Source of the DNA: Saccharum officinarum
Lineage: Eukaryota; Streptophyta; Magnoliopsida; Poales; Poaceae
Reading direction: 5' to 3'
DNA: 64,000 bases
Assembly (NCBI GenBank): GCA_020631735.1
Contig: CM036199.1
Location: 14,972,834-15,036,833 of the forward strand
Shown: piece by piece, positions 10,335 to 21,500 of the stretch
Numbering within the stretch: position 1 is the stretch's first letter
Layout of the letters: each line of letters starts with the position of its first letter
Translations under genes and position numbers: made by a program
The notes under the pieces: model-generated
The model's input: the letters and a program-made list of their open reading frames with translations, nothing else
The model's database searches: none
Told to the model about the DNA's origin: nothing

Positions 10335-13300
10335 GTGAACTACAAGACCGGTGGATCTCATTGGGTTATTGATAGTGGTTGCACTCAACATATGACCGGT
10401 GATCCTCGTATGTTCACCACCATTGAAGAGAATGGAATATGTCAAGAGAAGATCACATTTGGGGATAATTCAAAGAGCAAAGTCAAGGGTATAGGCAAGA
10501 TTGCAATATCACATGATCACTCACTCTCAAATGTGCTCTATGTTGCTTCATTGAGTTTCAACTTGTTATCCGTTGGGCAACTTTGTGACCTTGGCTTCCA
10601 ATGCTTGTTCACACCAAATGAAGTGGAAGTTTCAAAGATAGATGACAAGCAAGTGATATTCAAAGGCTTTAGATACAACAATCTTTATCTTGTTGACTTC
10701 ACCTCCGAAGATGCAAATTTGATGACATGTTTGTTCACCAAGACCTCACTTGGTTGGCTTTGGCATAGGAGGCTTGCTCATGTTGGAATGAACACTCTCA
10801 ACAAGCTATTGAAGAAAGAACTAGTGAGAGGATTGAAGGATGTGAAGTTTGAAAAGGACAAACCTTGTAGTGCATGTCAAGCGGGCAAACAAGTTGCAAA
10901 CACTCATCCAACCAAAGCTTTCATGTCAACTTCAAGAGTGCTAGAACTTCTACACATGGATTTGTTTGGGCCTACAACATACAAGAGCTTGGGTGGTAAT
11001 CTCTATTGTCTTGTGATAGTGGATGACTACTCAAGGTATACATGGACTTTCTTCCTTCATGACAAATCCGAAGTGGCAAATTGCTTCAAGAAGTTTGCAA
11101 AGAGAGCTCAAAATGAATTTGAAGTCAAGATAAAGAAGATTAGAAGTGACAATGGGAAAGAGTTTGACAACACCAACATTGAAGCTTATTGTGATGAAAT
11201 TGGAATCAAGCATGAGGTCTCTTCAACCTACACTCCTCAACAAAATGGTGTAGTTGAGAGAAAGAACCGAACATTGATCACCCTTGCAAGAACAATGCTA
11301 GATGAGTACAACACTCCGGAGAAGTTGTGGGCCGAGGCAATCAACACCGCATGCTATGCTTCAAATCGCCTCTTCCTACAAAAGTTTCTTGGCAAGACCC
11401 CCTATGAGTTGCTTAATGGGAAGAAGCCGGACGTCTCTTTCTTCCGGGTGTTTGGTTGCAAATGTTACATCTACAAGAAGCGTCAACACCTAGGGAAGTT
11501 TCAAAGACGTTGTGATATTGGTTTTCTTGTTGGTTACTCATCAAAGTCCAAAGCATATAGAGTATTTAACCATGCCACCGGTTTGGTTGAAGAAACATAT
11601 GATGTGGAATTTGATGAATCTAACGGCTCCCAAGGAGCAATTGAGAATTGTGATGATGTAGGTGATGAACCCTTGAGGGAGGCCATGAAGAACATGCCGG
11701 TGGGAGACATCAAGCCAAAAGATGATGATGACGATGTACAAATTGTTGATCCACCATCTTCATCACGTGTGCCTCAAGATGATGACAAGAATGAGAGAGT
11801 TGAAAATGAAGACACTTATGTCTCTCATGAACAAGCCGAGGCACAAGCTCAAGATGTTGATGCTCCCCATCCACCTCCTCAAGTGGTTGATAGAAGAAAT
11901 TCACCACTACTTCAAGCACATCCACAAGATCTCATCATAGGGAGTCCTACAAAGGGAGTAATGACTCGATCCCAAAAGCTAGCTTCTTTTGTTGAACATC
12001 ACTCTTTTGTCTCTTGCGTTGAACCTAAGAATGTAGAAGAAGCTCTTCAAGATCCGGATTGGGTGATTGCAATGCATGAAGAATTGAACAACTTCACCCG
12101 CAATCAAGTATGGACACTTGAAGAGCATCCCAAAGGTGCAAGAGTCATTGGAACCAAGTGGGTGTTCCGAAACAAGCAAGATGACCAAGGCATAGTGGTG
12201 AGGAACAAGGCAAGACTAGTTGCAAAGGGGTTCTCTCAAGTTGAAGGTCTTGATTTTGGAGAGACCTTTGCACCCGTTGCAAGACTTGAAGCCATTCGTA
12301 TCCTCCTTGCATATGCATCACATCATGATATGAAACTATATCAAATAGATGTGAAAAGTGCATTCTTAAATGGCTTTATAAATGAACTAGTCTATGTCAA
12401 TCAACCTCCCGGGTTTGAAGACCCTAGATATCCTAATCATGTTTATAGGTTGTCCAAGGCGTTATATGGGCTCAAGCAAGCTCCTAGAGCGTGGTATGAG
12501 CGCCTCCGGGACTTCCTCATTGAGAAGGGCTTCACCATTGGGAAGGTCGACACCACACTATTCACCAAGAAGTTTAATGGGGAGATCTTTATTTGTCAAG
12601 TATATGTTGATGATATCATCTTCGGATCAACAAATGAAGATTATTGCAAGGAATTTGGTGAATTGATGTCGAAGGAATTCGAGATGTCAATGATTGGTGA
12701 GCTCACATTCTTCCTTGGTTTTCAAGTAAAGCAAATGAGAGAAGGGATTTTCATCTCTCAAGAAAAGTATACCAAGGATCTTCTCAAAAGATTCAAGATG
12801 GAAGAATGCAAACCAATCAAGACCCCAATGCCATCAAATGGACATCTCGACCTAGATGAGGGAGGTAAACCGGTTGATCAAACTCTCTACCGTTCTATGA
12901 TTGGTAGCTTGTTGTACCTTACCGCATCTAGGCCCGATATCATGTTTAGTGTGTGCATGTGTGCCCGCTTTCAAGCGTGCCCTAAAGAACCTCACCTAAG
13001 TGCCGTAAAAAGAATCCTAAGATATCTTAAGCTCACCCCAAGCATTGGTCTTTGGTATCCCAAAGGAGCTAGATTCCAACTAGTTGGCTATTCCGATTCG
13101 GACTATGCCGGTTGCAAAATTGATAGAAAAAGCACATCCGGAGGGTGCCATTTGCTTGGAAGATCTTTAGTATCTTGGTCATCTAAAAAGCAAAATAGTG
13201 TGGCTTTGTCCACCGCCGAGGCGGAATACATTACCGCGGGGGCTTGTTGTGCACAAATCTTATATATGAAACAAACCCTCCTAGACTATGGAATTGTTCT

Positions 13301-13559
13301 TGAAAAGGTGCCACTTTTATGTGATAATGAAAGTGCCGTTAAAATTGCTAATAATCCGGTACAACACTCTCGCACCAAGCACATTGATATCCGCCATCAC
13401 TTTCTAAGAGATCACGTTGCTAAAAATGACATATCACTAGAAGGTGTAAGAAGTGAAAATCAATTAGCGGATATCTTCACTAAACCTTTGGATGAGGCAA
13501 CCTTTTGTAGGTTAAGAAGTGAACTCAATGTGCTTGATTCTAGTAACTTTAAAAAATGA
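10335..13559 (+). CDS. Copia pol polyprotein (protease-integrase-RT-RNase H), open
   Basis: A continuous frame of 1074 codons; its first codon is GTG, so it must be reached from gag by frameshift, readthrough or splicing rather than its own ATG. Protease motif [11 protein letters not shown] lies at residues 10-20. The integrase zinc site is H144, H149, C178, C181. The integrase catalytic triad is D209 (HMDLFGPT), D272 (IRSDNGKEF) and E308 ([12 protein letters not shown]). RT shows [22 protein letters not shown] and [14 protein letters not shown] DVKSAFLNG, with the YVDD catalytic loop at 12603-12614. RNase H shows [28 protein letters not shown] and [13 protein letters not shown]. All catalytic residues checked are present, so the enzyme part of this copy looks functional while gag is not. 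The junction TTTTGTGTGTAG just before 10335 resembles a splice acceptor. Confidence 0.93.
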   Translation: MNYKTGGSHWVIDSGCTQHMTGDPRMFTTIEENGICQEKITFGDNSKSKVKGIGKIAISHDHSLSNVLYVASLSFNLLSVGQLCDLGFQCLFTPNEVEVSKIDDKQVIFKGFRYNNLYLVDFTSEDANLMTCLFTKTSLGWLWHRRLAHVGMNTLNKLLKKELVRGLKDVKFEKDKPCSACQAGKQVANTHPTKAFMSTSRVLELLHMDLFGPTTYKSLGGNLYCLVIVDDYSRYTWTFFLHDKSEVANCFKKFAKRAQNEFEVKIKKIRSDNGKEFDNTNIEAYCDEIGIKHEVSSTYTPQQNGVVERKNRTLITLARTMLDEYNTPEKLWAEAINTACYASNRLFLQKFLGKTPYELLNGKKPDVSFFRVFGCKCYIYKKRQHLGKFQRRCDIGFLVGYSSKSKAYRVFNHATGLVEETYDVEFDESNGSQGAIENCDDVGDEPLREAMKNMPVGDIKPKDDDDDVQIVDPPSSSRVPQDDDKNERVENEDTYVSHEQAEAQAQDVDAPHPPPQVVDRRNSPLLQAHPQDLIIGSPTKGVMTRSQKLASFVEHHSFVSCVEPKNVEEALQDPDWVIAMHEELNNFTRNQVWTLEEHPKGARVIGTKWVFRNKQDDQGIVVRNKARLVAKGFSQVEGLDFGETFAPVARLEAIRILLAYASHHDMKLYQIDVKSAFLNGFINELVYVNQPPGFEDPRYPNHVYRLSKALYGLKQAPRAWYERLRDFLIEKGFTIGKVDTTLFTKKFNGEIFICQVYVDDIIFGSTNEDYCKEFGELMSKEFEMSMIGELTFFLGFQVKQMREGIFISQEKYTKDLLKRFKMEECKPIKTPMPSNGHLDLDEGGKPVDQTLYRSMIGSLLYLTASRPDIMFSVCMCARFQACPKEPHLSAVKRILRYLKLTPSIGLWYPKGARFQLVGYSDSDYAGCKIDRKSTSGGCHLLGRSLVSWSSKKQNSVALSTAEAEYITAGACCAQILYMKQTLLDYGIVLEKVPLLCDNESAVKIANNPVQHSRTKHIDIRHHFLRDHVAKNDISLEGVRSENQLADIFTKPLDEATFCRLRSELNVLDSSNFKK

Positions 13560-14046
13560 GCGTGTGTTGTCCCTTGCATTGCATTGTATAATATGCCATG
13601 TTTATTTTTATCGCAATGTTTTTAGGGCTTGGCTAACACGGTTACGATAACCCTTCTTTGGAGGAGTGAAAAAGCCTAACCGTGGATCAAACTTGACAAG
13701 CATTCTAGTTTTACCTTCTTGTATTGCATTGCATATGCATGGTTGTTGTTCTTGTCGTTTCTTTTCGGTTAATCTTTGAGCAACCTCTGTGTTCGTCCAT
13801 GGATAGAGAGAGCATTTTGACGCTCCTAAAGGTTCAAAAACTCTATTGCATGGCCATACGTTGCTCCTTGGGTGTTTATTGCCTATTTTCTTAAAAATAA
13901 TACTAGCCTAAGGCAATCTATATTAAAAATTTGAGGGTTTGAGTGAGGTCACTCATATCGTGTTCCAATTGGTGTTTATTTGTGTCTTTTTGAATTGGAA
14001 CCTGATTGGGAGAAGTCGCATCGTTGTTCGGAACGAAGAAGGGTGA
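13560..14046 (+). other. Copia post-pol untranslated region
   Basis: AT-rich sequence without coding pattern between the pol stop and the CCGGACG motif cluster. Nothing recognisable beyond element DNA. Confidence 0.5.
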
Positions 14047-14049
14047 AGA

Positions 14050-14395
14050 ACAGTGACCGGACGCTGGATCGGACGCTGCACCGGACGCAGTGATACTTCA
14101 CCACCGCGTCCGGTCCCGACGTCCACCAGCGCGTCCGGTCATCCAGAAGACCATCTCCAGATCTACTGATCGGACGCTGCACCGGACGCGCCTCTGTTTG
14201 ACCACCGCGTCCGGTCCCGGTTACCACCACCGCGTCCGGTCATTCGCGATAATATCCCGAGCTCCCCTCGACCGGACTCTGACCGCGTCCGGTCAGTCCT
14301 CACCGGACGCGTCCGGTCACTCCAGGAACTTACTGGAGTGTGACCGGACGCTGCACCACCGCGTCCGGTCATAACTACCACCGCGTCCGGTCATC
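14050..14395 (+). promoter_or_regulatory. Cluster of GACCGGACGC/GCGTCCGGTC motifs inside the copia element
   Basis: More than a dozen copies of the half-palindromes ACCGGACGC and GCGTCCGGTC occur in about 350 bases, in both orientations. The same motif is clustered upstream of the TATA box in the 3' LTR (18527-18930). Here it lies upstream of a leader-like GC-rich region and the env-like frame. Suggested role: enhancer or internal promoter; function is not shown. Confidence 0.5.
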
Positions 14396-15166
14396 ACGCG
14401 TCGAGCGGATCTGACCCTTCATATACCACTTCGTCCTCGGCCGTTTTATTCTCTCCGCCCGAGCCTCCTTGCGCCGCCGCCGGTTTTCTTGCGCCACCAC
14501 CGCACCGCCTGCCGCCGGTGAGCCTCCATCGCCGTCTTCCTCGCCTCCGGCAAGGCCAGCCTTGCTCGCGCGCGCGCCAGCCGCCCTTTGCGCGCCTCCT
14601 ACCCATACCGGTCTTCGATCGCAGCCGCGCCGCCACCATCCTCGCGCCACCGCCGCGCCGCCGTCGCCCGACCGCGCCTTCACCGCCGGTGAGCCGCGCT
14701 CCTGCAAGCCAGCTTCATCTTCGACTTGGTATGACTCGTGCTTGCCTCTGATTGTTTTTCGTCGATCTACCCTAACCCTAACCCTAACCCTAGGGTTCAT
14801 CGGTCGATCGTTCATCAACGAGTTTCGTCGCGCGTCGTCCTCTTCGCGAGAGCTCGTCCGGTGGATTCGGGGAATCTCGCGATCTAGGTCACCTCATCTT
14901 GTCACCGTCGTCTCGTCGATCCGAGGTAGCTTCACGTCTCGATTCTCATCATATCACATATGCTTGCTATCTCTAGGGTTTTGTACCTTTTAGTTGTATA
15001 TGTGCTTATAGTAGATCTCTCTATTCCGTCGTTGCAGCGAGTCTGTCCGTGTGTCGGGTGAGATCAGTCTGCTGAATTCGAGGCCAAGCCTACGGATACG
15101 GATTGAGGCCAAGCCTCTCGAGTGATAGTTCACCATCTTTCAGAGGTTTTCAGTCAGTTTGTCAGC
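14396..15166 (+). promoter_or_regulatory. Leader-like region of the env-like ORF
   Basis: A TATA-like CATATACC at about 14419 follows the motif cluster. Then come a very GC-rich, cereal-5'UTR-like stretch, telomere-like ACCCTA repeats (14769-14797), a CTAGGGTTTTG telo-box-like motif near 14973, and a CGTTGCAG acceptor-like site near 15040. Together they look like a gene promoter and 5' UTR with intron. A 174-codon open frame at 14469-14993 is GC-bias noise in my reading. Confidence 0.4.
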
Positions 15167-17632
15167 ATGGTGCGTTGCAAGAACGCCGGTGGTGCTCCTG
15201 GTGACGGGGACGACAGTCCTCCTCGTCGGTCTAAGATTGCACGTGGGAAGCGTGTCAAGGTCTTGGCCAGAAAGAAGAAGAAGACACTCATAGAGGCAGA
15301 GATTGCTCAGGCCATGGCAGATGCAGCAGAGCAGGCAGAGAGAGGTGGCAGGAGCAGTGGCATACGCATAGGCGAGCGTCGCTTTCATCTCGAAGGTCGA
15401 CAGCTCGGCACAGAGGCCACTGAGGGTACTGAGGATACTGGAGCTGCAGAGAGTATGTCAGTTGATCCACCTCCAGAGGTTCCAGAGGCTCCAGAGGCTA
15501 CAGAGGACACAGAGGAGCAGCCAGCTCAGTCTCCACCACGTCGCCGCTCCACACGCGCATGTACTCAGGTGTCTCCTAGGCCAGAGGGCTAGCGTCGTGG
15601 AGCACGTCCTCCTCCCAGAGCTAGAGGTGCACCCCCGGTCGAGCACTTTGACTTGAGGGGTGCTACAGCACGTCAGGTGCAGGGGTTGAGGTTCGTGGAG
15701 GTCAGTCGGTGGTTTCCGCCTGTGAGGGATCCCAGAGCTTCAGAAGGATTCTATACCCCACTTCAGGAGGATTTCTACAGAGCTCTAGTTGACAGCGGTA
15801 TTGCTTTCCGACCACAGAGGGTCTGTCGACTTGAGTCACTAGTTGAGGTTGTGGGAGAGCAGCTACGACCGCACCTGTCCTTTCTGCCAGGCTTATCAGA
15901 TCTTCTTGGACGGACAGGTGCATACTGCGGCACATGGGTCAGAGAGTTTTATGCTTCACTATGGATTGATCCTGCCCATGATTTCATTCACTTTGCATTC
16001 CGAGGCCGCGATCACCGCCTATACAGCACCAGAGTGCGGGAGATTCTCAGACTCCCAGCTTCCAACACGAAGATACATCAGCTGTGCTTTGGTTAGACTC
16101 CTCCACCGAGACGCCCTCATGGCGGTGCAGTGCCACCTACAGACCTGGTTCGACCCTGCTTCCGTGAGCCTTTTGGCCAAGGGTCTCGACGCACGCCTGC
16201 CAGTTTGACACCACTTGCCAGGGTTTTGGATGCTATAGTCAGACGCACTCTACTTCCCAGACTTGGCTACAGAGAGGGACTGACTCGGATGCAGCTATGG
16301 GTTGTTCACCACCTCCTCTCACAGACTCAGTTTGACATTTGGGATCTCATACTTAGTGAGATGGAGGACACCATAGCTGAGGGCTTCAAGGGTAACCATC
16401 AGCTGCCCTATGCACACTAGATCTGCTTCATTATTAGAGCATCCATCTAGTTACCAGCAGAGATCCGAGCTGAGATATCAGATACTACTACTGCTTTCCC
16501 TGAGTATGATATCCGTCAGCTTTGGGCTTCAGTCACCAGAGATCAGGCCCCAGTGCAAGGACAGCGTGTGCGACCTGAGGTTTCTGAGACAGCAGCTGAG
16601 CAGGACGCCACAGTTGATGAGCTTGCAGAGGCAGAGCTTGCAGATTTTGACGCTTAGCCTGCTGATCTTCCTGAGGATGGGACATCTGACAGCACTGATG
16701 AGGACTACCAGCCCATCCCCAGGTACCGGTCTCCTCGGTCTCACGACCACGAGGCCGGTGGCTCTGGTTCAGCCTCCCGCACAGACCCAGCCATGGTGGC
16801 AATACTTGAGAGGTTGACCCAGGCACAGGAGCAGCAGCAACAGCAGATACAGCGACAGGCTCAGGACACAGCTGCAGCACTTGCACAGATTCAGGCTCGT
16901 CAGGACGAGTTTCAGTGTCAGCAGCTTGAGATCCAGAGGCAGCAGGTCGAAATGCAGCGACAGCAGTACGAGATTCAGCGACAGACTGCAGCTAGTCAGC
17001 AGCAGTACTTGGACCTCCTGCGCCACCTAGTCACTGTTGGGGTTCCTCCGCCTGCTTCCATCCTGACTTCTGCTTTACCATCTACTGATCCATCGAGTCA
17101 GGGACAGCCGGGTTTCCAGTTCACATCTCCACAGCAGCAGGTTCCCCAGTCCTTCCAGTCCCCGAGCTTCACGCCTATTCACACGGGGTTTACACCGTCA
17201 GACCAGCCTCGCCCTCACCTCCTGACAGGCACACCCTTCGGTGATTTCAGTGCTACCTACAGCGAGTTGACTGGTCAGCCGACGCCCTCGCACACTACAT
17301 TTGCTACTTCTTCAGGGTTGTCAGTTTCAGAGGCAGCTATTCCTCCAGTGATAGGGACTGGTACTACAGAGACTCTACCTTCGTCAGTTGCCTCCACAGA
17401 TCCTCCTGCTATTGGCTCGCTACAGGCTCAGGTCACTCAGACGGATCCTATTATTGCTACTACGACAGTACCTGTTCCTGCCGTTCAGACCCAGACAGTT
17501 ACACAGCCACATGCTTCTTCAGAGGGTCAGCCAGATAGTTCAGATTCCGAGGGCGATTCTCTACACTTCATGATTACTCCGCGCACCTCGGCACCCGACA
17601 CGACTCCGTCTGTCCCCCCATCAGATCCTTAG
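15167..17632 (+). pseudogene. Copia env-like ORF with five in-frame amber codons
   Basis: One reading frame of 822 codons from ATG 15167 (MVRCKNAGG...) to 17632, with no frameshift, interrupted by TAG at 15590, 16094, 16418, 16448 and 16655 and by no TAA or TGA. The N-terminus is basic (RSKIARGKRVKVLARKKKK), then comes an acidic Glu/Thr/Pro stretch. A globular segment follows at about residues 163-420 (FVEVSRWFPPVRDPRASEGF..., REFYASLWIDPAHDFIHF). A Gln-rich coiled coil lies at about residues 545-625 (RLTQAQEQQQQQIQRQ...), and the C-terminus is Ser/Thr/Pro/Gln-rich. This type of post-pol protein is called env-like in SIRE elements, but I see no clear signal peptide or membrane helix, so that role is doubtful. 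It could instead be a second gag-like protein. Confidence 0.7.
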
Positions 17633-18084
17633 ATTAGTTTTTTTTGGCGCTTGATGCCAAAGGGGGAGAGAGAGTAGTTTCAGGGGGAGTTTTGAGAGAG
17701 GGTTTTCGTTTTTTCCTGTGTGCTACATTCATGCATCATGTTTACTTTTCAGTCATTGCATTCGTGTGACATGTCATTGTGAGATAAACCTTGAGTCTTA
17801 ATGTTTTATCCTGTCACATTGTTATCTCTTGTCACCGTTGTTAATTATAGCTCTAAGGTTGTGCTTCCGTGCCTTACTCCGATTACTTATGAGCTATATC
17901 TGTTTGTGTACTAACACTTTTTGTCTTATCTTATGAGTACACTCTTTTGGCTTGGGACACATAAGCAATTCCTAACCCTTCTTTGCTTATTGCTCTTTGC
18001 TTATGTGATCCATGCATGTTCGAAAACCTCAACTCCAATCTTTCATATCTTAGTGTTGTCATCAATCACCAAAAAGGGGGAGAT
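17633..18084 (+). other. Copia 3' untranslated region with polypurine tract
   Basis: The PPT is AAAAAGGGGGAGAT at 18071-18084, directly before the 3' LTR. A second purine-rich block, AAAGGGGGAGAGAGAG, lies at about 17656-17671 and resembles it. No coding pattern. Confidence 0.75.
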
Positions 18085-19690
18085 TGAAAGCATCTAGGCC
18101 CCGAGGTTTGGTTTTGGCAATTGATGACAACGCCTTTTTACCATGACTAACGTGTGTTTTGCAGAAACTTTGGTAAGTTAGGTCATGGAGGTTTTAACTG
18201 CTTTGGGCACCATGGTATTCATGCCCCTTAATGGAAATCGTTTCGGTTTTCAAAAAAGTGACGTCAAGATTAAGGACGGTTAGTTCCGGATATCGAGGTG
18301 TTGAGAGACATTTGGAATAGTCGTTAGGATCTTCGTTTTTCTCTTTTGGCCGTACTATAAAGGGGGGCATGAGCGGGTAGCTTGACCTAGGCGAGTCCTA
18401 TGTTTAGGTGTGGTGCACACTTGTTAAACTTGGCGCTAGGCAGCTCTAGAATAGCTCAAAGTTCAGTTGGAAGCAACTTGGTTCAAGTTGTGACGCGTTT
18501 CGGAGTGTTTCTGGTTGTTTTCCCTTGACCGGACGCGGTCCTCGGCATGACCGGACGTGTCCGGTCAGTTCAGTTCCGCGGCTAGGGTTTCAGCTCTGAA
18601 CACCGGACGCGGTCCTCGCGAGGACCGGACGCGGTGGTCAGAAGTCAACACGTGTCACTTGAGGGAAACACCCGATCGGACGCGACCTGGGTGTGATCGG
18701 CGCGTCCGGTCATAGTCCAGTAAGGTCCAGAGACGACCGGACGCGTCCGGTCATCACCGATCGGACGCGGTCGCGCGTCCGGTGCGAGTACAGTATGCTC
18801 CCTGCACGATCGGACGCGTCCGGTCACCCCTGACCGGTGCGTCCGGTCACTCAGGTGTTTTTCGGTTTTCGACCGTTACGAGCGACCGGCGCGTCCGATC
18901 AGTACGACCGGCGCGTCCGGTCAGCTCGAGTTTTGCTGAGTCAGCAGGTAACGGTTCGTTTTGTCTGTGGGGGGTATAAATACATCTCCACCACCTCTTT
19001 TAGAGGTCTCTTGCTCATTTGATCAGTTGATAAACACCTTTGGAGTGCAAGGTAGTGCAAGAGCACTAGTGAGGATAGAGATTTGAGAATCAAAGCTTGA
19101 GAGTTCCTCACTAGCGATTAGAGAGTAGCAAGTGTGCATCCACTTTCTCATTTGGGCTCGTAGTGGTCAAGTGAGAGTTCTAGCTTGTTACTCTTGGTGA
19201 TCGCCATCACCTAGACGGCTTGGTGGTGATTGGGAGTTTGGTGATTATCCGGCGGAGCTTGTGGATGACCCAACTCATCTTGTGAGCGGTTGTGGGTGAT
19301 TCACCGCGACGGAGTGTCAAAGAATCAACCCATAGAGAGCACTTGATCCTTGCGCGGATTAAGGGGGAGCTACACCCTTGCGCGGGTGCTCCAACGAGGA
19401 CTAGTGGGGAGTGGCGACTCTCCGATACCTCGGAAAAACATCGCCGTGTTCCTTGCCCCTTTACATTCAAGCATTTACATTCTCATATTTACTTTCATTG
19501 CTTGTTTACATTCCTAGACTTGTCATGCTAGACTAGGATTGGAAACTAGGGTGCAAAACTTTATATCGGTAGACTCTCTAGGAACACAAGTAGACACTAG
19601 GGGTGAATTCCGGCTTGTAGGATTTATTTCTTGCATTTATTTTTTAGAAAAGCCCAATTCACCCCCCTCTTGGGCATCTTGATCCTTTCA
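18085..19690 (+). repeat. Copia 3' LTR (complete, 1606 bp)
   Basis: Starts TGAAAGCATC after the PPT and ends CCTTTCA. It carries about twelve CCGGACG-type motifs between 18527 and 18930, a TATA box TATAAATA at 18975-18982, and an R/U5 region identical to 7211-7926 apart from few substitutions. Confidence 0.92.
18527..18930 (+). promoter_or_regulatory. Palindromic CCGGACG motif array in the copia LTR promoter
   Basis: Several full palindromes GACCGGACGCGTCCGGTC (for example near 18734) and many half-sites, ending about 45 bases before the TATA box. The position and repetition suggest upstream activating elements. The motif holds CG, CHG and CHH cytosines and so would be heavily methylated when silenced. 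Confidence 0.55.
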
Positions 19691-20052
19691 CACGTGCAGG
19701 GCAATCATTACATGAGAAAATTGATTTTAGATCAACACTGTTGCACAAAATGACTACGTACATAATTATATTATTGAACCTGAACCGGGAGCAAGCTAGT
19801 ACAGCTTCTGCAGTCGCGAATTGGTTTTCAAAATGTGGCGCTACTTTGAGTCTTTATCTGTGTTGTGTTACTCTCTTGTTCGGCATCACCTAATACGGGC
19901 ATCTCGCTTTTATGACAGTGATGGTTTGTAATCCCTGCTACCCACTTAACGAAAAATATGCATAAGCGTGTTCATGGAAAAACGTTATACACCTAGATAC
20001 TAGTTATGTCTAGAAAAGCCAAAGTGACTTACAATTTGGAACAGAGAGAGTA
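19691..20052. other. Intergenic, with a Stowaway MITE end
   Basis: No gene seen. Bases ~20005-20053 (AGCCAAAGTGACTTACAATTTGGAACAGAGAGAG) match the right end of the Stowaway element at 53920-54060; the left end is not evident, so it is a fragment. Confidence 0.5.
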
Positions 20053-21048
20053 GTTGAAATGTGATCATCCCTACTACATAAAATGCTTAAATACTTTTTT
20101 TTCTAGATGATAGAGAAAAATCTAGCCTCATCTAAACTCGAGACATCTGACCACTTATCACAAGTTACTATTGCTCTAGACGTGAGCATCACAAACTGTG
20201 AGGACTGAATAAACCAAATACAAAAAAAAAACTACGCTACCTAGATGGCAGATGTTGACTTGTTCAGGTCTTGAGGACAAAAACATTTGTGTTGCTGCTG
20301 CATGTACTTTCTTTTCTAGATCAACCTAGGGAGCTTTCGTTTATGGTAGCACCAAGTTCAAGTATTAGGAAAGACTTCAGAAATCTTGGTGCCTCCTAGA
20401 GTATAGTGTTTTATTTGGTTGGCCTTCTATAACCACTTATAGCAAGTTATGGGTCTAGCCATCAGCATCACAAACACAAACCGTGACAATAGAATAAACC
20501 AACTAAAACACCACTACCTCGATGTTGAGGATAGACACACATTTATATTGATGTTGTATTGGGTACTTTCTCTTCTAGATTAGCCTACATGGCTTCCGTT
20601 AAGCCTTAGTAAAGACTTTGGAAATCTTGAGTGCCTCCTAGAGTGAAGTATTTCATTGGTATGGCCTGCCATTAGCATTGCTATGTTGTTGATCGCCTTA
20701 CGCGCCAAGGCCTACCTCACCCCACAAGTGTCCTCTATATGATAAGGTGGAGGAAATCATTACATGTATTCTTGATTATTGTGTCTTTGGCAAACAAATT
20801 TGGATATAGATCCTCTGATTTGTTGGCTTGTTGTGGTCAGTATTCGTGAGTCGACACCATCTCTATTGTTTCAAATTTTGTGGTCTAATGCATCACTCTT
20901 GATTGAGCCCGAAGGCACAAGGGTTTCCATTCTTGTCATGTTGGCAGCATAATTCATTTGGAAACATCGCAATGAGTGTGTAGGAGCCCTAGTGTCCCAC
21001 TTATTATTCAACGGTTTAGAGAAGATGCTGATCTTTGGTGCTCTACTG
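20053..21048 (+). mobile_element. LINE 3' remnant, copy A
   Basis: Conceptual translation in + frames gives a zf-RVT-like block near 20729-20810 (CPLYDKVEEIITC..., DYCVFGKQIW). It also gives the LINE ORF2 C-terminal block near 20930-21040 (FIWKHRNECVGA, EKMLIFGA). The first ~600 bases contain two copies of a ~230-base unit (GCCTCCTAGAGT...TATTTGGTTGGCC). The whole segment recurs at 27576-28586. It is heavily decayed. Confidence 0.6.
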
Positions 21049-21225
21049 CTCTGGTTGAGGCCCCAACGGAGGCACTACATTAATTCTCACTAGACGCGCT
21101 AGAAAAAAAGATAAATCCTAGAAATTCACAATAATTAGAAATATTTGGCCTTTAATTTGATAGACTCTAATCATCATCGTCACCGATATAAGTCATTGGA
21201 TTTATTATAATTTATATTTATAAAA

Positions 21226-21500
21226 AATTACCCACCTTTTCTATTATGAAAATACATAAACTAACCTCTAAATTTGCATCTAAATTACCCACGTCTGGCA
21301 TTATGTAAAATAATTCAAATTAACCCCTAAATATGTATATAAATTACCCATATATGCCGGTATGAAAACAAATCAAAATAACCCCACGAATTTGCATCTA
21401 GATTACCTACTTTGCCAATATGAAACATAATTTGAAATAAGCCCCTCGCTTTGCATCTAAATTATCTACCTTGCTATTATGAAAGATAATATAAAATAAC
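21226..21500. repeat. Degenerate tandem repeat, unit ~68 bp, about four copies
   Basis: Repeated pattern AATTACCCAC...ATTATGAAA...AATAACCCCTAAATTTGCATCTA. Units begin near 21228, 21282, 21343 and 21405, with a related isolated unit near 22290. Divergence between units is high. Confidence 0.6.

Larger units (their letters stand above)
7075..19690 (+). mobile_element. Copia LTR retrotransposon, SIRE/Maximus-like, with env-like ORF
   Basis: Order seen: 5' LTR (truncated on the left by the gypsy insertion), PBS, long gag with two CCHC knuckles, pol in the copia order (protease, integrase, RT, RNase H), a ~1.6 kb non-coding region, an env-like frame, a polypurine tract and a complete 3' LTR. The extra ORF after pol and the long gag with coiled coil are typical of the SIRE/Maximus (Agrovirus) lineage. 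The 852-base overlap of the two LTRs is nearly identical, so the insertion is young. The flank right of the element (CACGT, 19691-19695) should match the left flank, which is outside the window. Confidence 0.93.

Noticed and set aside
14469..14993. 174-codon plus-strand frame and 147-codon minus-strand frame
   Set aside because: Very GC-rich Pro/Arg/Ala composition on both strands in a leader-like region; no recognisable protein.
16094..16657. Ambers as programmed readthrough sites
   Set aside because: Five ambers in one frame would make full-length product vanishingly rare, and no common downstream context was seen; mutation at CAG codons is simpler.
21226..21500. Regular short repeats as a CRISPR-like array
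   Set aside because: Units are degenerate, adjacent and without unique spacers, and the genome is a plant.
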